DNA of 36,638 nt from Nitrospinota bacterium (GCA_026706735.1 JAPOYD010000035.1:1-36638); one strand, 5' to 3'. Numbered from the stretch's first letter, positions 18,227 through 27,899 are shown. The notes: generated by a model not told the origin, from the letters alone. Numbers and translations: made by a program.

Positions 18227-18610
18227 ATGGACGACGCCGAGAAGAAGGCCCTGATGGATCAGATGGTCGCCGATCGCGGCTGGATTTTACCGGAGCAGAA
18301 GTTCTACATCGAAAAGGACCCCGAATATCACGCCAGACAGAGCGCGGTGTACAACCACGTCATCAAGCGCGAGGGCGCGCTTTCAGAAAAGATGCGCGAG
18401 CTCATCATCATCACCGCCCTATGCGTGCGCCTGCCGGGCACGGAGGTGGAGACTTACGTGAAAAACCACATCCGCCGCGCGCTGGACCTGGGCGCCACCG
18501 AGGATGAGATATTCGAGGCCGTGCAATGCCTCATCTTCCCCGCCGGCGGCCCCTCGCTGATGATGGGCATCAAGTGCCTCCGCGCCGTCCTGGAGGAGCG
18601 CAAGGCCTAA
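18227..18610 (+). CDS. carboxymuconolactone decarboxylase / AhpD-like family protein without CxxC
   Basis: A 127-aa all-helical protein of the CMD/AhpD superfamily: LSEKMRELIIITALCVRLPG followed by NHIRRALDLGATEDEIFEAV, the typical two-helix unit and GAT.dEi motif. The redox CxxC is absent (ALCVRLPGTEVE), so a peroxidase role is unlikely and a decarboxylase-like or structural role is more plausible. GGAG lies seven bases before the ATG at 18227. It is the first gene of the nine-gene catabolic cluster, and a redox-active relative lies two genes downstream. Confidence 0.85.
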   Translation: MDDAEKKALMDQMVADRGWILPEQKFYIEKDPEYHARQSAVYNHVIKREGALSEKMRELIIITALCVRLPGTEVETYVKNHIRRALDLGATEDEIFEAVQCLIFPAGGPSLMMGIKCLRAVLEERKA

Positions 18611-18643
18611 TATCCATTTTTCGATACCCCTAGGGGAGACCAC

Positions 18644-19381
18644 ATGGACAGAAGCATCTGGGCGACTTGGTACGATCTGCCGAAAGAAGACGAGGCCGAA
18701 TACAACGACTGGCTCCACCACACCCACATCAAGGACGCGCTCAAGCGCCCCGGCTACATGTGGGCGGCCCACTATGAACACGTCGACAGGGAATCGCCCA
18801 AATCGAAGCGAAAAGACCATCTGGCCTACACGGACGACCCCTCGATTCCGGGCGGCACGGAGTTTCTGCTGCTCTTCGGCGCCGCGAGCGCAGAGGTTTT
18901 CCTGAGTCCCAACCCCGCCCAGCTCGCGGAGACCTATTCCGATGAGACAAAGGCGATGATCGCCAAGAGAATCGGCGAGCGCACCGGCATCTTCACCGAA
19001 GTCGACAGGGTGAACGGCCCCGCCGCCGCCACCCGCGCGGTGGGCGGCGTGCCCGCACCGATTATCCAAATGGGCACGTTCAACTGCTTCACGCCCGAGG
19101 ATGATTTCGACCTGAGTTCCTGGTACGCGCAGGACCGCCTGCCCGCGATGAAGTACATGCGCGGCTGCGTGGGCACGCGCAAGCTCGTCTCTGTGGCGGG
19201 ATGGGCGAAGCACAGCATTTTTTATGAGTTCTCATCGCTGGAGAAAGTGCATGAGCACTACCCGCGCGTGGACAAGCTCTTCCCCGGCGAGAACGACTGG
19301 TCGTATCACGTATGCCAGCGCCTGCTCCACGCCCCCGGCTCGCCCACGCGCGGCAAGCGCATCTGGCCCCCCGTAGAATGA
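18644..19381 (+). CDS. two-repeat dimeric alpha/beta-barrel (EthD-like) protein
   Basis: A 245-aa protein with two related ferredoxin-like halves. The first has YNDWLHHTHIKDALKRPGYM, matching the EthD/ABM pattern (WHxxHxxx...PG); the second has LSSWYAQDRLPAMKYMRGCVG at a similar place. Such barrels occur in small monooxygenases and in accessory proteins of degradation pathways. No cofactor site is evident and the reaction is unknown. It lies 33 bp after the AhpD-like gene and 16 bp before the selenoprotein gene, so it is part of the same operon. Confidence 0.7.
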   Translation: MDRSIWATWYDLPKEDEAEYNDWLHHTHIKDALKRPGYMWAAHYEHVDRESPKSKRKDHLAYTDDPSIPGGTEFLLLFGAASAEVFLSPNPAQLAETYSDETKAMIAKRIGERTGIFTEVDRVNGPAAATRAVGGVPAPIIQMGTFNCFTPEDDFDLSSWYAQDRLPAMKYMRGCVGTRKLVSVAGWAKHSIFYEFSSLEKVHEHYPRVDKLFPGENDWSYHVCQRLLHAPGSPTRGKRIWPPVE

Positions 19382-19397
19382 GCAAGGGCGCGCAATA

Positions 19398-20078
19398 ATG
19401 AGTTATATAAAACCCATACCCGTCGAGGAGGCGGAAGGCGAGGCCGCGAAGCTCTTCGAAGGCGTGACGAAGATGCTCGGCCGCGTGGCGAATTCCTTCG
19501 CCGTCATGGCCTATCAGCCCCATGTCGCCAAGGTCATCCTGCCGCTCACCGTCACCCTCATGCGCGAGGGGCTGGGCACGGTGCTGCCCACCAAGATCAA
19601 GGAAATCGCCGTCATCAAGACGAGCCACCTGAACGGGTGCGACTACTGACTCGGCCACAACACGGCGCTCGGTCGAGACGCCGGTGTCACCGAGGAGCAG
19701 GTGCAGGAAATCTGCTCGAACGCCTACACGGATTCAAAGACGCTGAGCGCGCGGGAGAAGGCCGCCGTCCTGTGGGCGGAGCACGTGACGCTGAATACCG
19801 CCAAGACGCGCGACGACGTGTTCTGCGAGGTGCGGCGGCACTTCGATGACACAGAATTCGTCGAACTCACCATGGTCATCACCTACTTCAACATGAGAAA
19901 CCGCTTTCAGGACGCCCTGCGCATCCCGCTCGATGACGCGAAGACAGTCTCCGGCATCACAATAGGACGCAGGCAGGACCCCGAGAACCTCAAGAACTAT
20001 CTGGCGGATGTGGTGGCGGCGTGGCCCGAGTCTTTCCCGGGGCCTGAGGATGACGATAATGGGGAGCAACCCGGATGA
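19398..20078 (+). CDS. AhpD-like selenoprotein with CxxU active site (in-frame UGA at 19647-19649)
   Basis: Reading through one TGA gives a 226-aa AhpD/CMD-superfamily protein. The active site is NGCDY-U-LGHN: Cys81, then UGA at codon 84 exactly where relatives have the second Cys of CxxC, with His87 and the usual TALGRDAGVTEEQV following. Both sides of the UGA are good family sequence in one frame (before: IKEIAVIKTSHLNGCDY; after: LSAREKAAVLWAEHVT). A hairpin lies downstream with apical loop GGTC. The family uses its CxxC in thiol redox chemistry, so Sec should raise reactivity. The stop overlaps the next start (ATGA). The alternative is a Cys-to-stop point mutation. tRNA-Sec, SelA, SelB and SelD genes are not in this window. 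Confidence 0.8.
19660..19687 (+). promoter_or_regulatory. candidate bacterial SECIS element
   Basis: ACA plus CGGCGCTC pairs with GAG(A)CGCCG(G)TGT, giving 11 base pairs with two single-base bulges on the 3' side. The apical loop is GGTC (19671-19674), 21 nt after the UGA. A short loop with G in its first two positions and a UGA-to-loop distance of roughly 16-37 nt are the accepted bacterial SECIS features. Confidence 0.7.
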
Positions 20079-20518
20079 GCGACAAGCCCGATTTCGTCTG
20101 GGAGAATCTCCAGGTCGGCATGACGGTCGGCGAGCGCAGCCTCACGGTGACGCAGGCGATGGTGGACGCGCACTGCGAGGCCTTGGGCGCGCGGCGGGAA
20201 TGGTATACGGGCGAATCCCCACTTGGGTGCCCCATCGCGCCGCCCATGATCTTCATCAACGACCTGCTCGCCATCTATGATGCGAACTACAAGCGCTTCG
20301 GCACCATCCACGCCAAGCTCGGCTACCGCTTCCACCGGCCCGTGCGGGTCGGCGAGAGGGTGCACCAGAAAGTCACGGTGACCGACCTCTACGTGAAGCG
20401 CGAGAAGGGCTGGATCGTGAGCGAGCTCGCCGTTACGGACGAGGCGGGAGAGTTGCTGCTCACCTCTGCGCACACTTCAGTCTTGAGCCTCACGAGAAAG
20501 CACGCAGATGATGACTGA
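20075..20518 (+). CDS. MaoC/FAS1-like hotdog protein, non-catalytic type
   Basis: A 147-aa single-hotdog protein related to the N-terminal half of MaoC-like dehydratases. IAPPMIFINDLL and KLGYRFHRPVRVGERVHQKVTVTDL are typical strand and helix segments. The catalytic Asp-x4-His is not present; the equivalent part reads LGARREWYTGESPLG. Such proteins commonly pair with a catalytic partner to form a heteromeric enoyl-CoA hydratase, as in ChsH1-ChsH2 of steroid catabolism. The partner is probably the next gene, which overlaps by 11 bp. Confidence 0.8.
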   Translation: MSDKPDFVWENLQVGMTVGERSLTVTQAMVDAHCEALGARREWYTGESPLGCPIAPPMIFINDLLAIYDANYKRFGTIHAKLGYRFHRPVRVGERVHQKVTVTDLYVKREKGWIVSELAVTDEAGELLLTSAHTSVLSLTRKHADDD

Positions 20519-20942
20519 TACCCCCCTCGAAAACTTAGAAATTGGAGACGCCCTCCCCGAGCGGACGCACAAGGTGGATTGGGAGGATATCCTCAAGTTC
20601 AACCGCTACGTCACCGGCGGCGTGGACACGAAGAACATCCACACGGACGATGAGGTGGCCAGAAAGGCGGGTCTCCCCCGCGCTGTGGCGACGGGCCGCC
20701 ACCCGGTGTCGTTCATCACCGAACTCATGGTCGATCACTTAGGCTTCGGCTTCATCACGGGCGGCGAGGTGGACGTTTCCTTCGTAAAACTGATTTTTCC
20801 GGGCGACGTTCTGACGCTTAAGGCTGTGCTCAAGGAGAAAACGCCCGGTGAGGGCGCAACGCGCTATCTCTTCGAGGTATCGCTCACGAACCAGGACGGC
20901 GCAGCCGTAACGGTCGGCACGGCCAGCGGCCGCCTGGCCTGA
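20508..20942 (+). CDS. MaoC-like (R)-enoyl-CoA hydratase subunit, catalytic type
   Basis: A 144-aa hotdog protein with the hydratase motif D40-TKNI-H45 followed by TDDEVARKAGLPRAVATGRH, the equivalent of the GDxNPIH...A...G...AHG pattern. It would add water to an enoyl-CoA. GGEVDVSFVKLIFPGDVLTL is the standard C-terminal strand. It overlaps the preceding non-catalytic hotdog gene and precedes the acyl-CoA synthetase by 10 bp. Confidence 0.85.
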   Translation: MMTDTPLENLEIGDALPERTHKVDWEDILKFNRYVTGGVDTKNIHTDDEVARKAGLPRAVATGRHPVSFITELMVDHLGFGFITGGEVDVSFVKLIFPGDVLTLKAVLKEKTPGEGATRYLFEVSLTNQDGAAVTVGTASGRLA

Positions 20943-20952
20943 TATCCGCTCG

Positions 20953-23064
20953 ATGACCGCGCACGAATCCCTCAAGAGCCTGTTTCACCCCGAATCCTTC
21001 GCGGTGGTGGGCGCGGCTTCGGACCTGAACCGCCTGGGCGGCATCCCCTTGCGGCTCACGATGCGCTACGGCTTTCCCGGCCCCATCTACCCTATCAACC
21101 CGAGGCGCGAGGAGATAGCAGGGCTGAAATGCTACCCCGACGTCGACTCCCTGCCCGAAGCGCCCGAGTTCGCCTTGATCTGCACCCCGCGTGAGGACGT
21201 GCTCCCCGCCCTCGTCCAGTGCGCGGAGCGCGGCGTCAAGGCAGCCGCCGTCATCACTTCGGGCTTCGCGGAAACGGGCCCAGAAGGCGCGGCGCTTCAG
21301 GAGAAAATCCTGGCGCTGCGCGATGAATCCGGCATGCGCGTGCTCGGCCCCAACTGCATGGGCGTGGTGCACGTGCGCTCTAAGCTGATGGCCACGTTCA
21401 CGATATCCATCCGGGACGACGACCCGCTTATTCCGGGGGCGGTGGCCATCGTCACCCAGAGCGGGGCGATGGGAGCCTGCATGCTCACGGGCTTTCAGGA
21501 GAGCGGCTCGGGAATCAGCAGCCTCGTGAGCTTAGGGAACGAGGTGGACGTGGATTTCGCGGAGTGCGTCGAATACTTCATCGACGACCCGCACACGCGC
21601 GTCATCTGCGGGTATCTCGAATCGGTGCGCGACGGCGAGCGCCTGAAGCGCGCCGCCCTGCGCGCGCTTGCGCGGGAAAAACCCATCGTGCTGCTCAAGG
21701 GCGGCAAGACCGAGGAGGGCGCGCGCGCCGCGCGCAGCCACACCGCCGCCCTCACGACCGAGAGCGACGTTTTTGACGCATTCGCCGCGCAATACGGCGT
21801 TCAGGTGCCGGATTCGATGGACGAGTTCATCGAGGTCGCGGATTTCCTGGCGCGCTCAAAGCCGATCCAGGGAAACGGGGTGGGCGTTTTGAGTTTCTCG
21901 GGCGGTCTGGGTTCGCTCGCGGCGGACTTATGCACCGAGGCAGGCCTGGCGCTGCCCATCCTCGCGGAAGGTACGCAAGCGAAACTCGCGGGCGTCCTGC
22001 CCGACTACGCGCCCAAGGACAACCCGGTCGACCTCGTATCCCTGATGGTCAGCAAACCCGAGAGCCAGCCGCTCAAGACGGCGGGGGAAGCGGTGGCGGG
22101 GGATGAGAGCGTGGACGCCCTGCTCTTCATGATGGGCGTCTACCACCACGTGGGCGAGCAGATAGCGGCGGAGGTGAAGGCGCTGTTCGAAAGCTCGCCC
22201 GTGCCCGTCGCCTTCGCCTGGCTCACCGGCCCGCGCGAGCAGATACAAGCGCTCAGGAAAGCCTCCGTGCCCGTATTCGGCGATTACGCCCGCGCGATCC
22301 GGGGACTCGAATCCCTCTTGTCCCTCAAAAACGCGCGCGAGGCGGCCGCATCCCGAACCCGTTCCATTGACCATGTTCGGGCGGAGAAGGCCAAGGGAAT
22401 CATTCGCGAAGCGCCCTCTTCGCCCGACGGCTTTCTGCCGCCCGAAGCCTGCGCGAAGGTTCTCGACCTCTACAAAATTCCGAGGCCGAGAGAAGCGCTC
22501 GTGAACACGGCGGAAGAAGCGCTCAAGGCCTGGGAGGAGTTTCAGGCCCCCGTCGCCCTCAAGGTCGTATCGGAACTCCTTTCGCACAAGACGGAAGCGG
22601 GCGGCGTCATTTTAGGTCTTAACACGCCTGATGAGGTGCTGAGCGCGGCTCAAAAACTGCTCGCCCTCGCGGACGACGCGCGCCTTCTGGTGCAGGAGAT
22701 GATAGAGGACGGCCTGGAACTCCTCGTCGGCATATCGAACGACCCGACGTTCGGCCCGTGCGTGACGGCGGGACTGGGCGGCGTGTACGTGGAGACGTTA
22801 GACGACGTGGCGCGTCTTCTGCCTCCTTTCGAGGCCGGGGAAGCCGCGCGCGCGCTGTCGGGGCTCCGCTCGCGCGTCATCTTCGACGGCTTCCGGAGCG
22901 GGCCGGCCGTTCAAATCCCGCACATATCCGATATAATGGTCAAAATCTCCGAACTGGCGACAGAACTGGAAGATACAGTCGCCGAGATGGATATCAACCC
23001 GCTCATCGCCACGGCGGAAGGCTGTCTTGCCGCCGACGTGCGGATAAAGATCAATTCCCGGTGA
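20953..23064 (+). CDS. ADP-forming acyl-CoA synthetase (fused alpha-beta)
   Basis: A 703-aa acyl-CoA/acetate-CoA ligase that makes acyl-CoA, ADP and Pi from acid, CoA and ATP or the reverse. The N-terminal CoA-binding domain (FAVVGAASDLNRLGGIPL) and succinyl-CoA-ligase-like domain (VAIVTQSGAMGACM) are followed by the phosphorylated His263 in RSHTAAL, then a flavodoxin-like domain (GVLSFSGGLGSLAADL). The C-terminal ATP-grasp half starts near residue 490 (FLPPEACAKVLDLYKIPRP) and contains VALKVVSELLSHKTEAGGV and EMDINPLI. All parts appear intact. In this cluster it probably activates the substrate acid. Confidence 0.93.
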   Translation: MTAHESLKSLFHPESFAVVGAASDLNRLGGIPLRLTMRYGFPGPIYPINPRREEIAGLKCYPDVDSLPEAPEFALICTPREDVLPALVQCAERGVKAAAVITSGFAETGPEGAALQEKILALRDESGMRVLGPNCMGVVHVRSKLMATFTISIRDDDPLIPGAVAIVTQSGAMGACMLTGFQESGSGISSLVSLGNEVDVDFAECVEYFIDDPHTRVICGYLESVRDGERLKRAALRALAREKPIVLLKGGKTEEGARAARSHTAALTTESDVFDAFAAQYGVQVPDSMDEFIEVADFLARSKPIQGNGVGVLSFSGGLGSLAADLCTEAGLALPILAEGTQAKLAGVLPDYAPKDNPVDLVSLMVSKPESQPLKTAGEAVAGDESVDALLFMMGVYHHVGEQIAAEVKALFESSPVPVAFAWLTGPREQIQALRKASVPVFGDYARAIRGLESLLSLKNAREAAASRTRSIDHVRAEKAKGIIREAPSSPDGFLPPEACAKVLDLYKIPRPREALVNTAEEALKAWEEFQAPVALKVVSELLSHKTEAGGVILGLNTPDEVLSAAQKLLALADDARLLVQEMIEDGLELLVGISNDPTFGPCVTAGLGGVYVETLDDVARLLPPFEAGEAARALSGLRSRVIFDGFRSGPAVQIPHISDIMVKISELATELEDTVAEMDINPLIATAEGCLAADVRIKINSR

Positions 23065-23074
23065 GAGGACCCGC

Positions 23075-23509
23075 ATGAGCCAAAGGATCACGCCCGAAAT
23101 ACGCGCCCTGGTGGGGCGAAAGCACGGCCCCTACCGCGTGCGGGTCGAGCAGGGGGCGATAGAGAAATTCGCGGACGCAATCGGCGACGACAACCCCGCC
23201 TACAGAGGAATTGACGCCATTGCGCCGCCGACGTTTCCGACCACCTTCCGGCCCGGGGACGCCTATCCGGATCTTCCGCCGGACTTCGGCGACGTGGGGC
23301 TTCACGCCTCCCAGGTCTATGAGGTCGAGCGGCCCATCCGCGCGGGCGATGAACTGGACGTATCCTTCACCATCGTCGACATCACCGAAAAATCGGGACG
23401 CACGGGCGACCTCGTCTTCGTCGAGCGCGAATACGAGTTTTTAGACGCGCGCGACGGCTCGCGCATCGGCGGCGGCAAGTGGGTGTCGCTCCGGCGTTTC
23501 AGGAACTGA
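23075..23509 (+). CDS. FAS1-like dehydratase (MaoC N-terminal type) subunit
   Basis: A 144-aa hotdog protein resembling the MaoC N-terminal dehydratase domain: KFADAIGDDNPAYRG, APPTFPTTF, GLHASQVYEVERPIRAGDEL and VFVEREYEF. The catalytic motif reads GDDNPAY, with Tyr in place of the His, so this is the non-catalytic partner. GAGAGG precedes the ATG. It starts 10 bp after the synthetase and 10 bp before the catalytic partner. Confidence 0.85.
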   Translation: MSQRITPEIRALVGRKHGPYRVRVEQGAIEKFADAIGDDNPAYRGIDAIAPPTFPTTFRPGDAYPDLPPDFGDVGLHASQVYEVERPIRAGDELDVSFTIVDITEKSGRTGDLVFVEREYEFLDARDGSRIGGGKWVSLRRFRN

Positions 23510-23519
23510 AGGAGAGAGG

Positions 23520-23921
23520 ATGAGCTACAAACAAGGCGACGCGCTCCCCGAACTCGTGAAGGCGCCCGTCTCGCGGACCCAGCTCGTGAAATACGCGGGC
23601 GCGAGCGGGGATTTCAACCCCATCCACTATGACGACGAAGCGGCGCGCTCGGGCGGCCTCGAGGGTGTCATCGCCCACGGGATGCTCTCGATGGGCTTTC
23701 TCGGGCAATTCGTCGAAACCGCCTTCGGCGCGGGCCGCTACAAGCGGCTGGAAGTCCGCTTTCAGGGCATGGTGAAGCTCGGCGAGGTCATCACCTGCCG
23801 GGGCGTCGTGACCGGTATCGCGCAAGAGAATGGCCGGGAATACGCCGCCTGCGAGATCGAGGCGGTAGATTCAGACGGCCGCGTCGTCACAGCGGGCAGC
23901 GCGCAAGCCTGGCTGGACTGA
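23520..23921 (+). CDS. MaoC-like enoyl-CoA hydratase, catalytic subunit
   Basis: A 133-aa catalytic MaoC domain. The hydratase-2 motif is intact: GASGDFNPIHYDDEAARSGG with D31 and H36, then VIAHGMLSMGF. AAGGAG precedes the ATG. With the preceding FAS1-like protein it should form a heteromeric hydratase or dehydratase acting on a CoA thioester. It is the second such pair in the cluster. Confidence 0.92.
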   Translation: MSYKQGDALPELVKAPVSRTQLVKYAGASGDFNPIHYDDEAARSGGLEGVIAHGMLSMGFLGQFVETAFGAGRYKRLEVRFQGMVKLGEVITCRGVVTGIAQENGREYAACEIEAVDSDGRVVTAGSAQAWLD

Positions 23922-23950
23922 AATCCACAGCACGGAAAGAGAGGAATTCC

Positions 23951-24694
23951 ATGAGACTGAAAGACAAGAACGCCCTCGTCACGGGCGCTGCGCAGGGCAT
24001 CGGACGCTCGGTTTGCCAGCGCTTCGCCGAGGAGGGCGCGAAGGTGCTCGTCGTCGACATGAACGAGGAAGGCGGCGAGGAGACGGCGCGCCTGATCAGG
24101 GAAGCCGGCGGCGAGGCGCTCTTCCACAAGGCCGACGTGAGCAGCCTCGCGGAAGTCGAGGGCGCGCTCGACGCTTCGGAGGCCGCGCACGGGCCGATCC
24201 ACGTCATGGTGAACAACGCCGGCATCGTGCGCGCGGCCATGCTGCACAAGATGAGCGAGGCGCAGTGGGACGAGGTGATCGCAGTGCATCTCAAGGGCAC
24301 GTGGACGGGCATCCACGCGGCGGCCAAGCGCATGATCCCCCGAAAAGAGGGCCGCATCATCAACGTCACCTCGGGCGCGGGGCTTCGCGGCACCATCGGG
24401 CAGATCAACTACTCCTCGGCCAAGATGGGCATCGTCGGTGCGACGCAGAGCGCGGCCCGTGAGCTCGGCCGCTACAACATCACCGTGAACTGCGTCTCGC
24501 CCGCGGCCATCACCCCCATGACGGAGACGATTCGCACGGACGAGCGATTCGAATCCAAATATCTTGAGCGCATCTGCCTGGGCCGGTGGGGAGAGCCCGA
24601 GGAGATGGCGGCGGGCTTCGTCTTCCTGGCGTCGGACGAGGCGAGCTACGTGACGGGCATCGTGTTACGAATTGATGGTGGTCTGGGGATGTAG
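23951..24694 (+). CDS. short-chain dehydrogenase/reductase (FabG-like)
   Basis: A 247-aa classical SDR. The cofactor motif is TGAAQGIG (11-18), with D36 suggesting NAD preference, then NNAG (88-91) and the catalytic S141, Y154 and K158 (YSSAK). The C-terminal DEASYVTGIVLRIDGGLGM is typical of FabG-like enzymes. After hydration it would oxidise the resulting 3-hydroxyacyl-CoA, completing a beta-oxidation-like round. AGAGGA precedes the ATG. It is the last gene of the cluster and is followed by a long repeat region. Confidence 0.93.
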   Translation: MRLKDKNALVTGAAQGIGRSVCQRFAEEGAKVLVVDMNEEGGEETARLIREAGGEALFHKADVSSLAEVEGALDASEAAHGPIHVMVNNAGIVRAAMLHKMSEAQWDEVIAVHLKGTWTGIHAAAKRMIPRKEGRIINVTSGAGLRGTIGQINYSSAKMGIVGATQSAARELGRYNITVNCVSPAAITPMTETIRTDERFESKYLERICLGRWGEPEEMAAGFVFLASDEASYVTGIVLRIDGGLGM

Positions 24695-24730
24695 GGGGGC
24701 CTTCTCATCCAACCGTGCGTAATCAACGAG

Positions 24731-24756
24731 TAGAGACAGGTCTCGACCTGTCCTCT
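24731..24756. repeat. ACAGGT-type palindromic repeat, copy A
   Basis: TAGAGACAGGTC-TC-GACCTGTCCTCT, an interrupted palindrome. Related copies lie at 27830, 27900, 31651 and 35726, always between genes. Confidence 0.8.
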
Positions 24757-24800
24757 GTGGTCGTCATTCGCCGGGACTCGTCAAAACCACCCCCCCCCCT

Positions 24801-25146
24801 ACCCCCCCTTGTCAGGGGGGCAAGAAAAAGCAAAGCCCCCTCTACCAGGTGAGGGGCATTGCCTTTTTATACCCCCCTGACAAGAGGCTGTTGAAAAACC
24901 CCCGGGAAGCAATTTTGAGTTGCGCACACGCTTTTGATTTCACTCCCCCCTTGAGGGGGAGTCGAAGAGGCCGAGCGGTTTGTGCGAAGGCCGATTCGGT
25001 GGGGGGAGCTTTTTCTGTGGCATGTCCCCCCACCAACTCGCCTGCGGGCTTCGCCCTTGCCTCGTTGACTCCCCCTCAAGGGGGGAGTGAAATTCAGTAC
25101 GCTCCTTTTGTGGGGTTTTTCAACAATCCTGACAAGGGGGGTTGCC
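24801..25146. repeat. nested inverted-repeat element (MITE-like)
   Basis: Inner arms at 24940-24971 (TCACTCCCCCCTTGAGGGGG...) and 25058-25089 match as reverse complements at about 30 of 32 positions. Middle arms pair GGCTGTTGAAAAACCCC (24887-24903) with GGGGTTTTTCAACA (25112-25125). Outer C-rich arms (ACCCCCCTTGTCAGGGGGG near 24803; CTGACAAGGGGGG near 25129) complete a cruciform-like structure of about 350 bp with no coding capacity. It fills most of the 543-bp space between the SDR and fumC. Confidence 0.8.
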
Positions 25147-25196
25147 TTTACGGGACCGCCCCACCATTCGCGAACGGCCCATCCAAAAACAAAACC

Positions 25197-25223
25197 CTGG
25201 ATTCCAGCATGCGCCGGAATGAC
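25197..25223 (-). repeat. 27-bp palindromic repeat, copy 3 (inverted)
   Basis: CTGGATTCCAGCATGCGCCG..., one base different from copy 2. It is solitary, between the nested repeat element and the fumC stop. Confidence 0.85.
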
Positions 25224-25237
25224 GTCGGCCGATTCCC

Positions 25238-26629
<1,392 letters not shown>

Positions 26630-26693
26630 GCTGCCTCCTGCGGATGCGTTGGTTGGTTGATACAGGTCGTATGATCTCATCAGGCCGGTCGCC

Positions 26694-27722
26694 TCACCAC
26701 GTGAGCACGATTCTTCCCACCGGGTCGCCCGCGCGCAGGGCGGCCAGCGCGTCGTTCGCGTCCGGCATCGGGGCCTCCTCGGTGATGACGGCGCGCACGC
26801 GGCCGTCGTTCACCAGGCTCGCGGCGTCGGCCACGTCGCGCACCGTGTGGTTGTGCGACGCGATGATCTGTATCCATTTCATGATGAGCTGCGCGGGTTC
26901 GATCTCCATCTTCTGGCCGAAGACGTAGCCCAGGATGACGAGGCGTCCGCCGGGCCGGAGCAGGTCGAGACACTGCTGGAGCACGGGCGGCACGGCGGCC
27001 CCGCCGACGATCTCGAGCGCGATGTCCGCCCCGAACCCGCTCGTCATATCCATCACGGCCTTCACGGGGTCGGTCTCCATCGCGTTCACGGTCTCGAACG
27101 CGCCGAGTTCGCGCGCCTTGGCGAGCTTCTCCTCCTTCACGTCAACGGCGATCACGTTCGCCCCCAGGTGGCGCAGGATCTGGAGGGCGTGCAGCCCGAG
27201 GCCTCCCACGCCGAAGATGACGGCGCACTCGCCGAGTTCGGGCCGCGCCATGCGGATGGCGTGGAGCGGGGAGCCGAGCGTCCCGCCGATGAGGGAAGCC
27301 GCCGCCAGCGATACGTTTTCGCCGACTTTGACGAGGTTCCGCTCCGAGGCCGCGACCAACTGCCCGAAACCGCCGTCTATCTCGATGCCAAGGCGTCCGG
27401 GCGAGTTCAGGCACATCTCCTCATGGCCCGCGCGGCACATGCGGCAGCGCCCGCAGGTCTGTTTGCTCACGACGACCACGCGGTCGCCCGGAACGACGGA
27501 TTCGACTTCCGCGCCCACTTCGAGCACGACGCCCGAGTTCTCGTGGCCGAGCATCAGGGGCGTGGGCGATGACTTGACGTTTCCGTCCACGATTTTGAGG
27601 TCGGTCGCGCAAAGCCCGTTCGCCTTCGATTCGACGAGCACCTGGCGCGGGCCGATCTCGGGCTCGGGCGCCTCCTCGTAGACGAGGGGTTTGCCGAATT
27701 CCTTGAGGATCATGGCCTTCAT
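26694..27722 (-). CDS. zinc-dependent alcohol dehydrogenase (MDR family)
   Basis: A 342-aa medium-chain dehydrogenase. Catalytic zinc ligands are C38, H60 and E61 (GLCATD, LGHENSG); the structural zinc cysteines are C90, C93, C96 and C104. The nucleotide motif is GVGGLG (171-176), followed by D193 ([11 protein letters not shown]), favouring NAD. The substrate is unknown; threonine/sorbitol-type and alicyclic alcohol dehydrogenases share this layout. GGAGG precedes the ATG. It probably forms a small operon with fumC. Confidence 0.93.
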   Translation of the reverse strand: MKAMILKEFGKPLVYEEAPEPEIGPRQVLVESKANGLCATDLKIVDGNVKSSPTPLMLGHENSGVVLEVGAEVESVVPGDRVVVVSKQTCGRCRMCRAGHEEMCLNSPGRLGIEIDGGFGQLVAASERNLVKVGENVSLAAASLIGGTLGSPLHAIRMARPELGECAVIFGVGGLGLHALQILRHLGANVIAVDVKEEKLAKARELGAFETVNAMETDPVKAVMDMTSGFGADIALEIVGGAAVPPVLQQCLDLLRPGGRLVILGYVFGQKMEIEPAQLIMKWIQIIASHNHTVRDVADAASLVNDGRVRAVITEEAPMPDANDALAALRAGDPVGRIVLTW

Positions 27723-27829
27723 GGGCGGTTCCTCCGTTTCTTTGGAATAGGAGCAAAGCCTGCGGCGATTCTAGCAGGGCCTCGGTGCGGATGCCAGACG
27801 GGGGAAACGGGGAGCGAGGGTTATTCCCG

Positions 27830-27855
27830 TAGGGACAGGTCGCGACCTGTCCCTA
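27830..27855. repeat. 26-bp perfect palindrome, ACAGGT type, copy B
   Basis: TAGGGACAGGTCG followed directly by its reverse complement CGACCTGTCCCTA. It lies in the 228-bp space between the dehydrogenase and the luciferase-like gene. Confidence 0.9.
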
Positions 27856-27899
27856 CAGATGCGTCCTGCCGATGTGGGAATTTAATCCCGCCGCGTGGC

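Noticed and set aside
19398-19649. Reading the AhpD-like gene as a frameshifted or truncated pseudogene
   Set aside because: No frame change is needed, both sides are well-preserved family sequence, the stop is specifically UGA, it replaces the catalytic Cys and a SECIS-like hairpin follows. A point mutation remains possible but is the weaker explanation.
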